From NCBI GenBank assembly GCA_026645935.1, contig JAPKMP010000005.1, positions 62,001 through 126,000 of the forward strand: 64,000 nucleotides of DNA. The letters are read 5' to 3'. The notes below the pieces were generated by a model. That model had not been told where the DNA came from. It saw only the letters and a list, made by a program, of their open reading frames with translations, and did no database searches. The position numbers were made by a program, and so were the translations under genes. Below, one piece after another: positions 26,131-34,804 of this stretch. Each line of letters starts with the position of its first letter. Position 1 is the stretch's first letter. Source of the stretch: Candidatus Villigracilaceae bacterium. GTDB taxonomy: Bacteria; Chloroflexota; Anaerolineae; Anaerolineales; Villigracilaceae.

Positions 26131-27168
26131 ATGCTTTATAAACTCCGATACCTGGTCCTGCTCTCGATCTTTATACAAGGCTGTGTCTCTGCTTCCGCCT
26201 CTTCCCTCACGCCGACAGCATCCCCAGTTCCTCCCATTCCAACAGCAACCCTCACGCCGATTCAACCCTCCGTCCCTGATGAAGCGACAGCCACGCCTGC
26301 GCTGATTCCGCCCCAGCCCATTTCGCGAGTCTTCATCGTCACCTTCGACGGCCTCCGCCCCGACGCCATCGAAGCCGCGGAGATGGAGAACGTCATAGCG
26401 CTGATGCAAACCGGGGCATACACAATGAGAGCGCAAACGGTCGTGCCGAGCATCACGCTGCCCGCGCACGCATCTCTCGTTACCGGAACCTGCCCCGCCA
26501 AACACATTGCGCGCTGGAACGAATACGTCCCGCAAAACGGATACGCCCTCGGCACCGATATCTTTGATCTGACCCACGCCGTCGGCTTGCGCACCGCGCT
26601 CGTGGTGGGAAAAGAAAAACTCCGTCACATCACCGAGCCGGGCAGCACCGACTTCTTCGGCTTTGTGGATAACACCGACGAGGAATTTGACGAAACCACA
26701 ATCGAATCCATGACCATCGAGCAGATCCGCGCGGGTTTCGGGCTTTTGATGGTCCACTTCCCAGACGGCGACGTTGCCGGGCATCAATACGACTGGATGT
26801 CGAAACAACAGCTCGGCGCCTTTCACAAAAAAGACGAATCGCTTGGGCTATTTCTAAGAGTGATGAAAGACAGCGGCTTCTACGACGGCACGCTCATCAT
26901 CGTCACCTCCGACCACGGCGGGCACAACTCCGATCATGGATTGAACATCCCCGAAGATATGACCATTCCCTGGGTCGTCAGCGGACCGCAGATCGTCCCC
27001 GGCGAATTGCAAACCCAGGTTTATATCTATGACACCGCCCCCACCGTCGCATTTGCTCTTGGTTTGCCCATCCAAGCGGATTGGGACGGCGCGCCTGTCT
27101 ATGAAGCCTTCGGCTTGCCTGTCGATCCGCTGCGGCAGGGCGGCTGCCCCGGTGTGACCCCACGATAG
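26131..27168 (+). CDS. lipoprotein alkaline phosphatase/phosphodiesterase-like, copy 2
   Basis: 345 residues. A signal peptide ending FIQGC marks a lipoprotein; a Thr/Pro stalk follows to about residue 60. The enzyme core mirrors copy 1: FIVTFDGLRPDAIE, then PSITLPAHASLVTG, FPDGDVAGHQYDW and TSDHGGHN, giving the metal ligands Asp and His. The nucleophile segment reads ITLPAHAS instead of ATSPSHAS. It starts 17 bp after copy 1 on the same transcript. The two are clear paralogues that have diverged, so they may act on different phosphoesters. Confidence 0.9.
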   Translation: MLYKLRYLVLLSIFIQGCVSASASSLTPTASPVPPIPTATLTPIQPSVPDEATATPALIPPQPISRVFIVTFDGLRPDAIEAAEMENVIALMQTGAYTMRAQTVVPSITLPAHASLVTGTCPAKHIARWNEYVPQNGYALGTDIFDLTHAVGLRTALVVGKEKLRHITEPGSTDFFGFVDNTDEEFDETTIESMTIEQIRAGFGLLMVHFPDGDVAGHQYDWMSKQQLGAFHKKDESLGLFLRVMKDSGFYDGTLIIVTSDHGGHNSDHGLNIPEDMTIPWVVSGPQIVPGELQTQVYIYDTAPTVAFALGLPIQADWDGAPVYEAFGLPVDPLRQGGCPGVTPR

Positions 27169-27299
27169 TTATTCGACACAAACCCAGCCCGACCTGCTAC
27201 AATTCCAACAACGAAACTGTCAGCCGAAAAATGCAGGAACGGTATGGATATTTTCCTTGTTTAACTTTGTGACCCTTCGTGGTCAAGAAGGAATTCAAC

Positions 27300-28469
27300 A
27301 TGACCCAAAATTACGATGCCATTGTGATCGGCGCAGGCGTGATGGGCGCCAGTATTTCATATCACCTCGCTGAGCGCGGATTGAAAGTCGCCATCCTCGA
27401 ACGCAAGGTCAGCGCGTCGGGCGCGACGGGTCACTCCAGCGGGCTCGTCCGCATGCACTACGACCTCGCCGCCGAATCCGAGTTGACGTTCAAGAGTTAT
27501 CAAATGTATTTCAGTAATTGGAAGGAAAGAGTGGGCGGGGAATGTGGTTTCCAGCAGACGGGTTTTTTACAGATCGCCAAACGCGAGCATGAGGACAAAC
27601 TGCGCGGCAACGTCGCGAACCAACAGAAGATCGGCATCAACACCTCGGTCATCAGCGTGGACGAAGTGCGGAAACTCTTCCCCGACCTCGTCACGGAATA
27701 TTTCGATTACGCCGCCTATGAACCGGATTCAGGCTACGCCGATGCAACGCTCACGACCAACTCGTTCATCGAAGCCGCGAAGCGCAACGGCGCTACGTTG
27801 ATTCAAAATTGTGAAGTGACCGCCATCCAAACCAGTGGCGGAAAAGTGACCGGCGTAAGCACGACCAAAGGCAACTTCTCAAGCCCGATCGTCGTCAACG
27901 CGGCGGGACCGTGGGCGAAGCATGTCGCTGCACTGGCAGGTATCGATGTCCCTTTGGTAACATGGACTCACGATGTCGCCTTCCTGCACCGTCCGCCCGC
28001 ACTGGGAAGAATCCCTGCCTGCATCGATGACGTGATCAATTGCTATTATCGCCCCGAGGGCAGTGCGCTCATCCTTGCGGCGGGAGAAGACGAATCCCTG
28101 CGCGGAGAAGCGCCCGATGCCGAAGACCAGACGCCCACACCCACGTTCCTCGAAAAATTGATCGACCAGATGGTGCAGCGCATCCCGAAGATCGAACAGA
28201 GCGGCTTGCACTCCATCCACGTTGGGCGCGACGGCATCACGCCCGACCAGCGCGCCATTTACAGCGGCACGGACCTGGGCGGTTTCTACCTGGCGTGCGG
28301 CTTGAGCGGCACCGGATTCAAAACGTCACCTGCGGCGGGCGCGAGCATGTCTGAATTGATTTTGGATGGAACACCCAAGACCGTGGATATCACGCCGTTT
28401 CGATTCAGTCGCTTCTCGGAAGGGAAGTTGTTGGAGGGAGAATATGGTTATGGACATATTTGGAAGTGA
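27300..28469 (+). CDS. FAD-dependent oxidoreductase (DAO / sarcosine oxidase beta-like)
   Basis: 389 residues. The N-terminal dinucleotide fold AIVIGAGVMGASISYHLAERG binds FAD, with the conserved second block ASGATGHSSGLVR. The C-terminal part has the family pattern VGRDGITPDQRAIYSGT and CGLSGTGFKTSPAAG. Such enzymes oxidise N-methylated or D-amino acids, yielding an imine and hydrogen peroxide or reduced carrier. The substrate is not clear. AAGGA eight bases upstream supports ATG 27300. No sarcosine oxidase partner subunits are adjacent. Confidence 0.92.
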   Translation: MTQNYDAIVIGAGVMGASISYHLAERGLKVAILERKVSASGATGHSSGLVRMHYDLAAESELTFKSYQMYFSNWKERVGGECGFQQTGFLQIAKREHEDKLRGNVANQQKIGINTSVISVDEVRKLFPDLVTEYFDYAAYEPDSGYADATLTTNSFIEAAKRNGATLIQNCEVTAIQTSGGKVTGVSTTKGNFSSPIVVNAAGPWAKHVAALAGIDVPLVTWTHDVAFLHRPPALGRIPACIDDVINCYYRPEGSALILAAGEDESLRGEAPDAEDQTPTPTFLEKLIDQMVQRIPKIEQSGLHSIHVGRDGITPDQRAIYSGTDLGGFYLACGLSGTGFKTSPAAGASMSELILDGTPKTVDITPFRFSRFSEGKLLEGEYGYGHIWK

Positions 28470-28595
28470 CGCCTTTGGTTGTCATCTGCCATATTAAGGG
28501 ACTCTTTGGTCGCAGCAAATACTCCCAAGGTGACAGCATCTAGTTGATACTTTTGGAGTAGCGGGCAAGCCCTCGTGTAAAATATATTCAGGTGT

Positions 28596-28985
28596 ATGGC
28601 AGCCTGCACTCAAAGAATGTTGGACTATTCCGAACAGATTCGAAACGTCACCCAATATATCCGTGAGCATATCAACGAACCGCTGAGCCGCGAATCCCTG
28701 GCGGAAGTGGCGGGTTTTTCCGTGCCACACTTTCATCGTGTTTTCACCTCCACTACAGGCGAGAGCGCGGTCGGTTATTTGCGGCGGATGCGGCTCGAAC
28801 GCGCCGGACGCAAACTCCGTATGGGAGCAGTGAACATCACCGAGGTTGCGCGGGCGGCGGGATACGAGTCACATGCGGCATTCGGCAAGGCGTTCAAGGC
28901 ACAGTTCGGTCTAAGTCCCAGTGAATTCCGCCGGTTGGGTTGCAGCCAAGCCACACAACTTTTAACGAGAGGAATCGAAAAATGA
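28596..28985 (+). CDS. AraC-type regulator, DNA-binding domain only
   Basis: 129 residues containing just the two helix-turn-helix units: the first near 22-60 (SRESLAEVAGFSVPHFHRVF), the second near 75-115 (NITEVARAAGYESHAAFGKAFKAQFGLSPSEFR). There is no ligand domain in this chain. Its stop overlaps the ATG of the VOC protein, so the two are coupled and the VOC protein may supply the sensing function; that is inference. The start could also be the ATG at 28617. Confidence 0.9.
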   Translation: MAACTQRMLDYSEQIRNVTQYIREHINEPLSRESLAEVAGFSVPHFHRVFTSTTGESAVGYLRRMRLERAGRKLRMGAVNITEVARAAGYESHAAFGKAFKAQFGLSPSEFRRLGCSQATQLLTRGIEK

Positions 28986-29380
28986 AGATCAAACTGTCCA
29001 GTGTTTCGATAGACGATTACGATAAGGCTCTGAAGTTTTACACCGAGATGATGGGCTTCCAACTCAAACGGGATATCCCTTTGGGAGGAGGCGCCCGCTG
29101 GATCACTGTCGTCTCGCCGGAGGAACCCAACGGTACTGAATTACTTCTCGAACCCAATGCAAGTTACCCCGCGATGAAAGCGCTCAAAGAATCGCTCGTA
29201 AAGGACGGTATTCCGTTCACAGCCTTCGAGGTCAACGAAGTTCAGAAAGAATATGAGCGGATGAGGAATCTCGGCGTGGAATTCACCATGGAACCGACAA
29301 ATATGGGAACGACGACCGCCGCAATACTCAATGATACGTGCGGGAATCTGATACAGATTTATCAAGTCACTGGCGGATGA
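28982..29380 (+). CDS. VOC family (glyoxalase/bleomycin-resistance fold) protein
   Basis: 132 residues with the paired beta-alpha-beta-beta-beta modules of the VOC fold: IDDYDKALKFYTEMMGF near 9-25 and a C-terminal AAILNDTCGNLIQIYQ. Metal-ligand positions are partly kept (Glu in ELLLEPN, Gln in IQIYQ). It starts within the AraC stop (ATGA). Relatives bind or detoxify small molecules. With the ligand-less AraC protein it could form a split sensor. Confidence 0.9.
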   Translation: MKIKLSSVSIDDYDKALKFYTEMMGFQLKRDIPLGGGARWITVVSPEEPNGTELLLEPNASYPAMKALKESLVKDGIPFTAFEVNEVQKEYERMRNLGVEFTMEPTNMGTTTAAILNDTCGNLIQIYQVTGG

Positions 29381-29392
29381 CGAATCCTTTAT

Positions 29393-29484
29393 TAGACTTC
29401 TTGCAAAAATTACAATTTTATCTTGCTCAAGGCGGCGTCCCCGCCGCCGGGGACTGCGGCGGGGGCACTTATGCAAGAGGTCTA
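29393..29484. repeat. 92-bp element with 13-bp inverted ends
   Basis: TAGACTTCTTGCA at the left and TGCAAGAGGTCTA at the right are inverted copies with one mismatch. Inside is a GC-rich hairpin GTCCCC-GCCGCC-GGGGAC (29437-29454). It has no coding capacity and resembles a miniature inverted-repeat element just upstream of the kinase/STAND gene. Confidence 0.65.
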
Positions 29485-29487
29485 TTG

Positions 29488-29524
29488 AAAAACGGGACTA
29501 CGTTTAAATCATGGTCCCGTTTTT
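29488..29524 (+). terminator. Rho-independent terminator before the STAND gene
   Basis: AAAAACGGGAC and GTCCCGTTTTT pair across a 15-base loop with a T-run. It would end transcription from the AraC/VOC pair. Confidence 0.85.
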
Positions 29525-29553
29525 GATTCAATTTTGGATGAAGCGCGTATAAT
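29523..29553 (+). promoter_or_regulatory. promoter of the kinase/STAND gene, probably leaderless
   Basis: TTGATT (29523-29528) and TATAAT (29548-29553) are spaced by 19 bp. The expected start, about seven bases after the -10, is the A of ATG 29560, so the message would have no leader; no ribosome site is visible, in agreement. Confidence 0.55.
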
Positions 29554-29559
29554 TCGCCA

Positions 29560-32500
29560 ATGCCCGAACTGACGAACGATTTCCAATCCCTGCCGCCTGA
29601 ATATCAGCAAGTCATTCAACTCGCGCAGGAGACCAACAACATCGCCATCGCGCCGCTTCAATTATTGGTGGGAGGCTGGTCAGGCGCGGTGGTGTATCTT
29701 GTCAGTGTGGCATGGAATGAGACAAAGCGCGTCGAGCATTGCATCCTCAAATTGGACCGCAAAAGCAAGAACGCCAAATCAGATGAGGTCACGCGGCACA
29801 ATACGGTGATGGAAAAAGCCGCGCCCGAGTTTGCCCGCGCACACATCGCCGAACTGGTCTTCGAGCGCGTCGAGCATGAAGGCGCGATAGCCATCTTTTA
29901 TCGCATCGCGGGGGAGTCGCTTCAAAAATATCGTCCGCTATCCAACTACGAACGACAAAGTCAGCTCAAGACCATCTTCACAGAGACGAACAGTATCTTG
30001 TTAAGCGGATGGAATCCAAACGCGACTTTCGAACAAGCCGTTCATCCGCAAAAGGCGCTGGAGAATTGGCTGGGCTTTCGTTTGGACGAAGGCGGGAACA
30101 TCGAACGCTTTATTCAAGAGAAGGCAAATGCAAATGTGGCGGGCTTTCTTGTCAATGGACATGTCTTTCCCAATCCGCTGTTGTATGCGCGCAAGAGCGA
30201 GCCGTGGGGGGATGTCCGCGCGATGGATGTTGCTACGGGATTCATCCACGGCGACTTGAACACCAATAACATCCTGGTCAAATTTGCGGACGATAAAGAG
30301 ACTCTTGCGGGGTATTACCTGATCGACTTTGCGCTGTTCAAAGAGAACATGCCGCTGCTGTACGACCAGCGCTATTTGGAAATGTCGTACCTTATGCTGG
30401 CAATGTCGCAGGCCGCGTTCGCGAAATGCGTCAACTTCCTGTCACTGCTTGCCGTGGCGGATGTGCCCGATCCGCATAAGGTGCCGATCGAAGTCTCGGG
30501 TGTCAGTGCAGTCATCGGATCGGCAAGAGGCGCATTTTCCGATTGGGTGCAGGCGAATCATCCGAGTCTGCACGATGACTTGTGGGGACAGTATTGGCTG
30601 GCGGGAGTCGCTGCGGGCTTGGCGTATTGTCACAAGGCGGGGCAACCTGATGAGCAGCGCCTCGCGGGCTTGATCTATGCTGCCGCGAATCTCAAACGCT
30701 ATGCTTCCATTTTCAAACTGCCGCCGCCGACCAGCGTGGAATTGCTTTACGATGAAAGTCATGCTGTTTCATCGTCAACAAAAAAATCGAAACATAATCT
30801 TCCTGCACAACCGACTCCGTTTATTGGACGAGCCACGCAACTGACTGCGTTGAAAGAAATGATTATCATGCCCGATGTGCGTCTCATCACTTTGATGGGA
30901 CCCGGCGGCACAGGCAAGACGCGGCTCAGTTTGCGGGTTGCGCAAGAGTCGCTTGAGCATTTTCCGAACGGCGCGTTCTTCGTCCCGCTTGCCGATGATA
31001 TCGATGCGAACCAATTCATCTCGCGTGTGGCGCAACAACTCGAAGTGCGCGAAGGCGGGCGCCCGCTGCTCGATAACGTCAAGGATTATTTGCGCGATAA
31101 AAAACTTTTGCTGGTGCTCGATAATTTCGAACAACTCGTTTCCGCCGCGCCGGTGGTCGCAGACCTGCTCGCTGCAGCGCCGCAGTTGAAGATCATCATC
31201 AGCAGCCGCATTGCGCTCAAGGTGCAGGGCGAGCGCGAATATCCCGTTCCGCCGCTGGGGACGCCGCAGCGCGAAGCGACTCTCGAAGAAATGGCGGAAT
31301 ACGAATCTGTAAAATTATTTGTGGAACGCGCCCGCGCCGCCCAGCCAAATTTTTCTTTGACGAAAGACAACGCCTCCGTCGTGACTGAGATCTGCCTCCG
31401 CCTCGATGGGCTGCCCCTCGCCCTGGAGCTTGCCGCCGCGCGCGTCAAACTACTTTCACCGCAGGCAATCCTTGCACGGCTCGACGATCAACTCAAACTG
31501 CTCACAGGCGGCGCGCGCGACCTGCCGACACGTCACCAAACCCTGCGCAACACGCTTGAGTGGAGTCACAGCCTGTTGAACGACGACGAGAAAATGTTAT
31601 ACGCGCGGCTCAGTGTGTTCGTGGGCGGGTTCACGCTCGAAGCCGCCGAAGCCGTGTGCAACGTGGACGGGAAACAAGACATCCTTGAAGGATTAACCTC
31701 ACTCGTAGACAACAGCCTCATCCGTCAGGAGGAAGCGGATGGCGGCGAGCCGCGCTTCGGGATGCTGGAAACCATCCGTGCCTACGCAGTGGAACGCCTC
31801 GCTGAGAGCGGGGAAACACCAGCCTTGCAGGCAAATCATGCGCAATATTTTGGAAACATCATTCTTAATCAGGCTGGGTTGGGGGTCTATTCGCCGAAAG
31901 CGCTCTATTGGCTGACCTGGTTCGAGAAGGAACTTGATAATATCCGCGCGATGCTCAATTGGTGTCTTATCACGCCGCAGGGATTCCAACTCGGCGTGGG
32001 CTGTATCATGATGTTGTTCTGGTTCATGTATCGGCGCGGGCATTTCATCGAAGGTTTGCAATGGGCGGAAAAATTCCTGGCGCTACCCGATGTCCAAAAC
32101 ATTCCGCCCATGCGCGCCATGGCGCTGGCATCCAGCGGCATGATGGCGCTCTGGCAGGGTCAGCAGGAGACCGCGCTGGCAAAGTTACAGGAGACTCTCG
32201 CTATCGAACAGCGATTGGAAGACGATAACATGGTGGCGACCTCGCAAATGGCGAATGGGATCGCCTTCATCAACATGGGCAGGGACAGCGACGCCAAGCC
32301 GTTGCTCGAATCAGCAAGCCAATTTTTTGAGAGCACGAATCCATATTTCCACGCCCTTACGCTGGTGCATCTGGGGAACGCCGAGCTTGGTTTGGGAAAT
32401 CCCAACACAGCGCATGCCTATCATTCAAAAGCGGAAGCCGCCGCACGCCGTATCCAGGAAAATTGGCTGTTGAGTTTTGCGTTGAACAATCTCGGGGAAG

Positions 32501-32967
32501 TGGCGCGTGTGCAGGGTCAGTACGACCTGGCGCGAAAATATTACGAAGAATGCGAAGCGCTGCTGCCCGACTCGGGCGATAAAGGCGACAGGGCGCGTTT
32601 CGTCCACAGTTTGGGTTACATCGCCCAGCACGAAGGTGACCACGAACGCGCCGAGGAGCAATTCCGAAGAAGCCTGCGCATGTTCCGCCGCCTGGGCAAC
32701 CGGCGTGGCATGGCGGAGTGCATGGCAGGTCTGGCGGGTTTGAAAGCGCGGCAGGGACAAGTGGAATGGGGGGCGGTCATGCTCAATGCGGCTGATTCCG
32801 TGTTGAAGGCGACTGGCGGCGCATGGTGGCCCGCCGACCGCGTGGAAGTGGAACGCAGCCAGGAAATCATCCGCTCGGCGCTGGGGGATGCAGACTGGGA
32901 TGCGGCACAGAAAAAAGGCGCGGGGATGACTCTCGAACAGGCGCTGGCATTCGCTTCGGAAGTATGA
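29560..32967 (+). CDS. APH-like kinase fused to STAND NTPase and TPR repeats
   Basis: 1135 residues in three parts. Residues 1-375 look like an aminoglycoside/choline-kinase-fold phosphotransferase: a Lys in HCILKLDRKS, the catalytic GFIHGDLNTNNILV (about 227-240) and YYLIDFA (about 253) in place of DFG. Residues 420-760 form a STAND/NB-ARC-type ATPase with FIGRATQL, Walker A GPGGTGKT (447-454), Walker B LLLVLDN (517-523) and GLPLALELAAARV. The C-terminus is about ten TPR-like repeats. There is no HTH, so it is not a LuxR/AfsR transcription factor. Such STAND proteins act as switches that sense a ligand with their repeats and trigger the N-terminal effector. The next gene overlaps it by ATGA. 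Confidence 0.88.
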   Translation: MPELTNDFQSLPPEYQQVIQLAQETNNIAIAPLQLLVGGWSGAVVYLVSVAWNETKRVEHCILKLDRKSKNAKSDEVTRHNTVMEKAAPEFARAHIAELVFERVEHEGAIAIFYRIAGESLQKYRPLSNYERQSQLKTIFTETNSILLSGWNPNATFEQAVHPQKALENWLGFRLDEGGNIERFIQEKANANVAGFLVNGHVFPNPLLYARKSEPWGDVRAMDVATGFIHGDLNTNNILVKFADDKETLAGYYLIDFALFKENMPLLYDQRYLEMSYLMLAMSQAAFAKCVNFLSLLAVADVPDPHKVPIEVSGVSAVIGSARGAFSDWVQANHPSLHDDLWGQYWLAGVAAGLAYCHKAGQPDEQRLAGLIYAAANLKRYASIFKLPPPTSVELLYDESHAVSSSTKKSKHNLPAQPTPFIGRATQLTALKEMIIMPDVRLITLMGPGGTGKTRLSLRVAQESLEHFPNGAFFVPLADDIDANQFISRVAQQLEVREGGRPLLDNVKDYLRDKKLLLVLDNFEQLVSAAPVVADLLAAAPQLKIIISSRIALKVQGEREYPVPPLGTPQREATLEEMAEYESVKLFVERARAAQPNFSLTKDNASVVTEICLRLDGLPLALELAAARVKLLSPQAILARLDDQLKLLTGGARDLPTRHQTLRNTLEWSHSLLNDDEKMLYARLSVFVGGFTLEAAEAVCNVDGKQDILEGLTSLVDNSLIRQEEADGGEPRFGMLETIRAYAVERLAESGETPALQANHAQYFGNIILNQAGLGVYSPKALYWLTWFEKELDNIRAMLNWCLITPQGFQLGVGCIMMLFWFMYRRGHFIEGLQWAEKFLALPDVQNIPPMRAMALASSGMMALWQGQQETALAKLQETLAIEQRLEDDNMVATSQMANGIAFINMGRDSDAKPLLESASQFFESTNPYFHALTLVHLGNAELGLGNPNTAHAYHSKAEAAARRIQENWLLSFALNNLGEVARVQGQYDLARKYYEECEALLPDSGDKGDRARFVHSLGYIAQHEGDHERAEEQFRRSLRMFRRLGNRRGMAECMAGLAGLKARQGQVEWGAVMLNAADSVLKATGGAWWPADRVEVERSQEIIRSALGDADWDAAQKKGAGMTLEQALAFASEV

Positions 32968-33731
32968 ACCAACTGCGCGTCAGTGTTGCCACATACAACC
33001 AGGTGGTGTTCCCTCATCCTGAAAGCGGCATCATTATGCTGGCGCTGGAGCGCAAGGCGACCGTGTTGAATGATGGAAGTGTTTACGTCCGCGCACAGCC
33101 GTTCGGCGGGGGAGTGAAAATTCTCGACTCGAAATCTTTGCAGGAGATCATTGGGGAGATTCGCTTTGACAGCGAACGTTCCAAACAGGAGCGGGATTTT
33201 CGCATTTTGATTCAGCCGCCTCAATGGGAAGCTGTAAAACAGTATTGCCTGCTTCATCTTGAAAATCCAAACGACTCTGAGCTGGAATCCGCGCCTGATC
33301 GCGAATTGGCGGAGGAGTTCGAAGAAACGATGGGCACGGAGTTAAAGCGGAGTCAATATGTGGTGGAGCCAATGGGTTTTGTCGTTGAGGATAATCCGGT
33401 GCGGACGGAAAACCGGTACGCCCAAGGAATTTCCACGATGCGGGTTTACCGCACATACAGGGTGAATCTTCTCGATGCGGAGTTTTGCAGGACTTTGCTT
33501 GCTACAAGTCAAGGGATTTCGGATGGGGAGCTTGGCAGGCGCGCTTTGAACAGCGAGAGGGGACGCGCGAACTCTGTGCTGGTTTTGCCGTTGGTTACTG
33601 TCAGCGAAGCGTGGCTGGCATTGCCGCCTGAGATGCGGTACCGAAAGATCAATTTGGATGGATGCGAGTTGGATGAAAGCACGCTCGTTATCCTGGACGA
33701 CATGGAAGTGCCGGAATATAAACGACGATAA
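32964..33731 (+). CDS. divergent Nudix-like protein, partner of the STAND gene
   Basis: 255 residues, soluble. The N-terminal beta strands lead to PFGGG (46-50), comparable with the Gly-Gly that opens a Nudix box. About 60 residues later RELAEEFEETMG (113-124) matches the RExxEE core of the box, so the motif seems split by an insertion. The usual Gly-x5-Glu spacing is absent. If it is a Nudix hydrolase it would cleave a nucleoside diphosphate linked to another group; this is inference and catalysis is doubtful. Its ATG overlaps the STAND stop, so both proteins are made together. Confidence 0.72.
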   Translation: MNQLRVSVATYNQVVFPHPESGIIMLALERKATVLNDGSVYVRAQPFGGGVKILDSKSLQEIIGEIRFDSERSKQERDFRILIQPPQWEAVKQYCLLHLENPNDSELESAPDRELAEEFEETMGTELKRSQYVVEPMGFVVEDNPVRTENRYAQGISTMRVYRTYRVNLLDAEFCRTLLATSQGISDGELGRRALNSERGRANSVLVLPLVTVSEAWLALPPEMRYRKINLDGCELDESTLVILDDMEVPEYKRR

Positions 33732-33806
33732 AAAGGGGTTGGTATCGTATAATCCACCCAGTCTGCCGGCAAATCCCGCATAAATCCTGTCGAGCGCTGA
33801 TATCGC

Positions 33807-34691
33807 ATGCCAAAACTGAATCAACAATTCCAACTGCCCGATGGGCGCAAACTCGGATACGATGAATACGGCGTTCCAAATGAGAAGCCGATATTTTATT
33901 TTCACGGCTCGCCCAGTTCGCGCCTCGAATGCGCATTATATGTAAATGAAGAACTCCTGCAAAGACTTAATGTCCGTTTGATCGCCGCGGACCGCCCGGG
34001 AATGGGGTTGTCCGATCCCCAGCCGAATCTCCGCATGACAGATTGGGCGCGGGATGTCGTTGCGCTGGCGGATCATTTGCAGATCGAACGATTTGCCATT
34101 CTGGCTTATTCGCTCGGCGGTCCTTATGGATTGGCTTGCGCTTTTGAGATTCCGCAACGGTTGACGAAAGTGGGAATCCTTAGCGGCGCGGCGCTGTTCA
34201 CCGAGCCCGATCTGGTAATGAATGTCAACGAAGGGACGCGCAAGTTCCTGACCATGCCGCGTGAAAAGCCCTGGCTCGCTCGGTTATTCATGTGGACGGC
34301 GTTGAGCGTCATGCCGCGCATCGCTCCCAACCGGTTCGTCGCGCAAGCGAATACCTTATTGCCCGCGCCGGACCGGCCCATCGTCATTGATGATCCGGAA
34401 TTCCAGAAGGGGTTTATCAAGATGCTGCGCGAGGCGACAAGGCAGGGAATTGGCGGCGCATTTCATGAATCATTGTTAACGGTCACCGATTGGGGATTCA
34501 GTTTGCAGGAACTAAACGCCCCGATCCTGCTCTGGCACGGGGAGGCGGATCAAAACATCCCTGTGGAGATGGCTCGTTACATAGAATCAGCCATCCCGAA
34601 TTGTGAAGCGAAGTTTCATCCGAACGAGGGTCATTTGTCTTTATTCAAGAAACATGCTGAAGAGATCTTCCGAGCATTGATAAATGACTGA
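33807..34691 (+). CDS. alpha/beta hydrolase
   Basis: 294 residues. FYFHGSPSSRLE forms the oxyanion hole, AADRPGMGLSD is typical, the nucleophile elbow AYSLGG contains the catalytic Ser, LLWHGEADQNIP the Asp and PNEGHLSL the His. Likely an esterase or C-C hydrolase; the substrate is unknown. A TATAAT lies near 33748. It is 75 bp beyond the Nudix-like gene, so it may or may not belong with that pair. Confidence 0.92.
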   Translation: MPKLNQQFQLPDGRKLGYDEYGVPNEKPIFYFHGSPSSRLECALYVNEELLQRLNVRLIAADRPGMGLSDPQPNLRMTDWARDVVALADHLQIERFAILAYSLGGPYGLACAFEIPQRLTKVGILSGAALFTEPDLVMNVNEGTRKFLTMPREKPWLARLFMWTALSVMPRIAPNRFVAQANTLLPAPDRPIVIDDPEFQKGFIKMLREATRQGIGGAFHESLLTVTDWGFSLQELNAPILLWHGEADQNIPVEMARYIESAIPNCEAKFHPNEGHLSLFKKHAEEIFRALIND

Positions 34692-34804
34692 AAACGGGAT
34701 TCATTGTGATAAGGTTGATAAAAATCTTAATGATTTCCTTATTCTGATGGCAGGGTAATTTCGATAAAGGTTCTATTCTAGAGGTGCGTAAATTGGTCAC
34801 TCAA

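Noticed and set aside
29560-32967. LuxR/AfsR-type transcriptional activator
   Set aside because: The NTPase and TPR parts fit, but there is no helix-turn-helix at either end; the N-terminus is a kinase-like domain.
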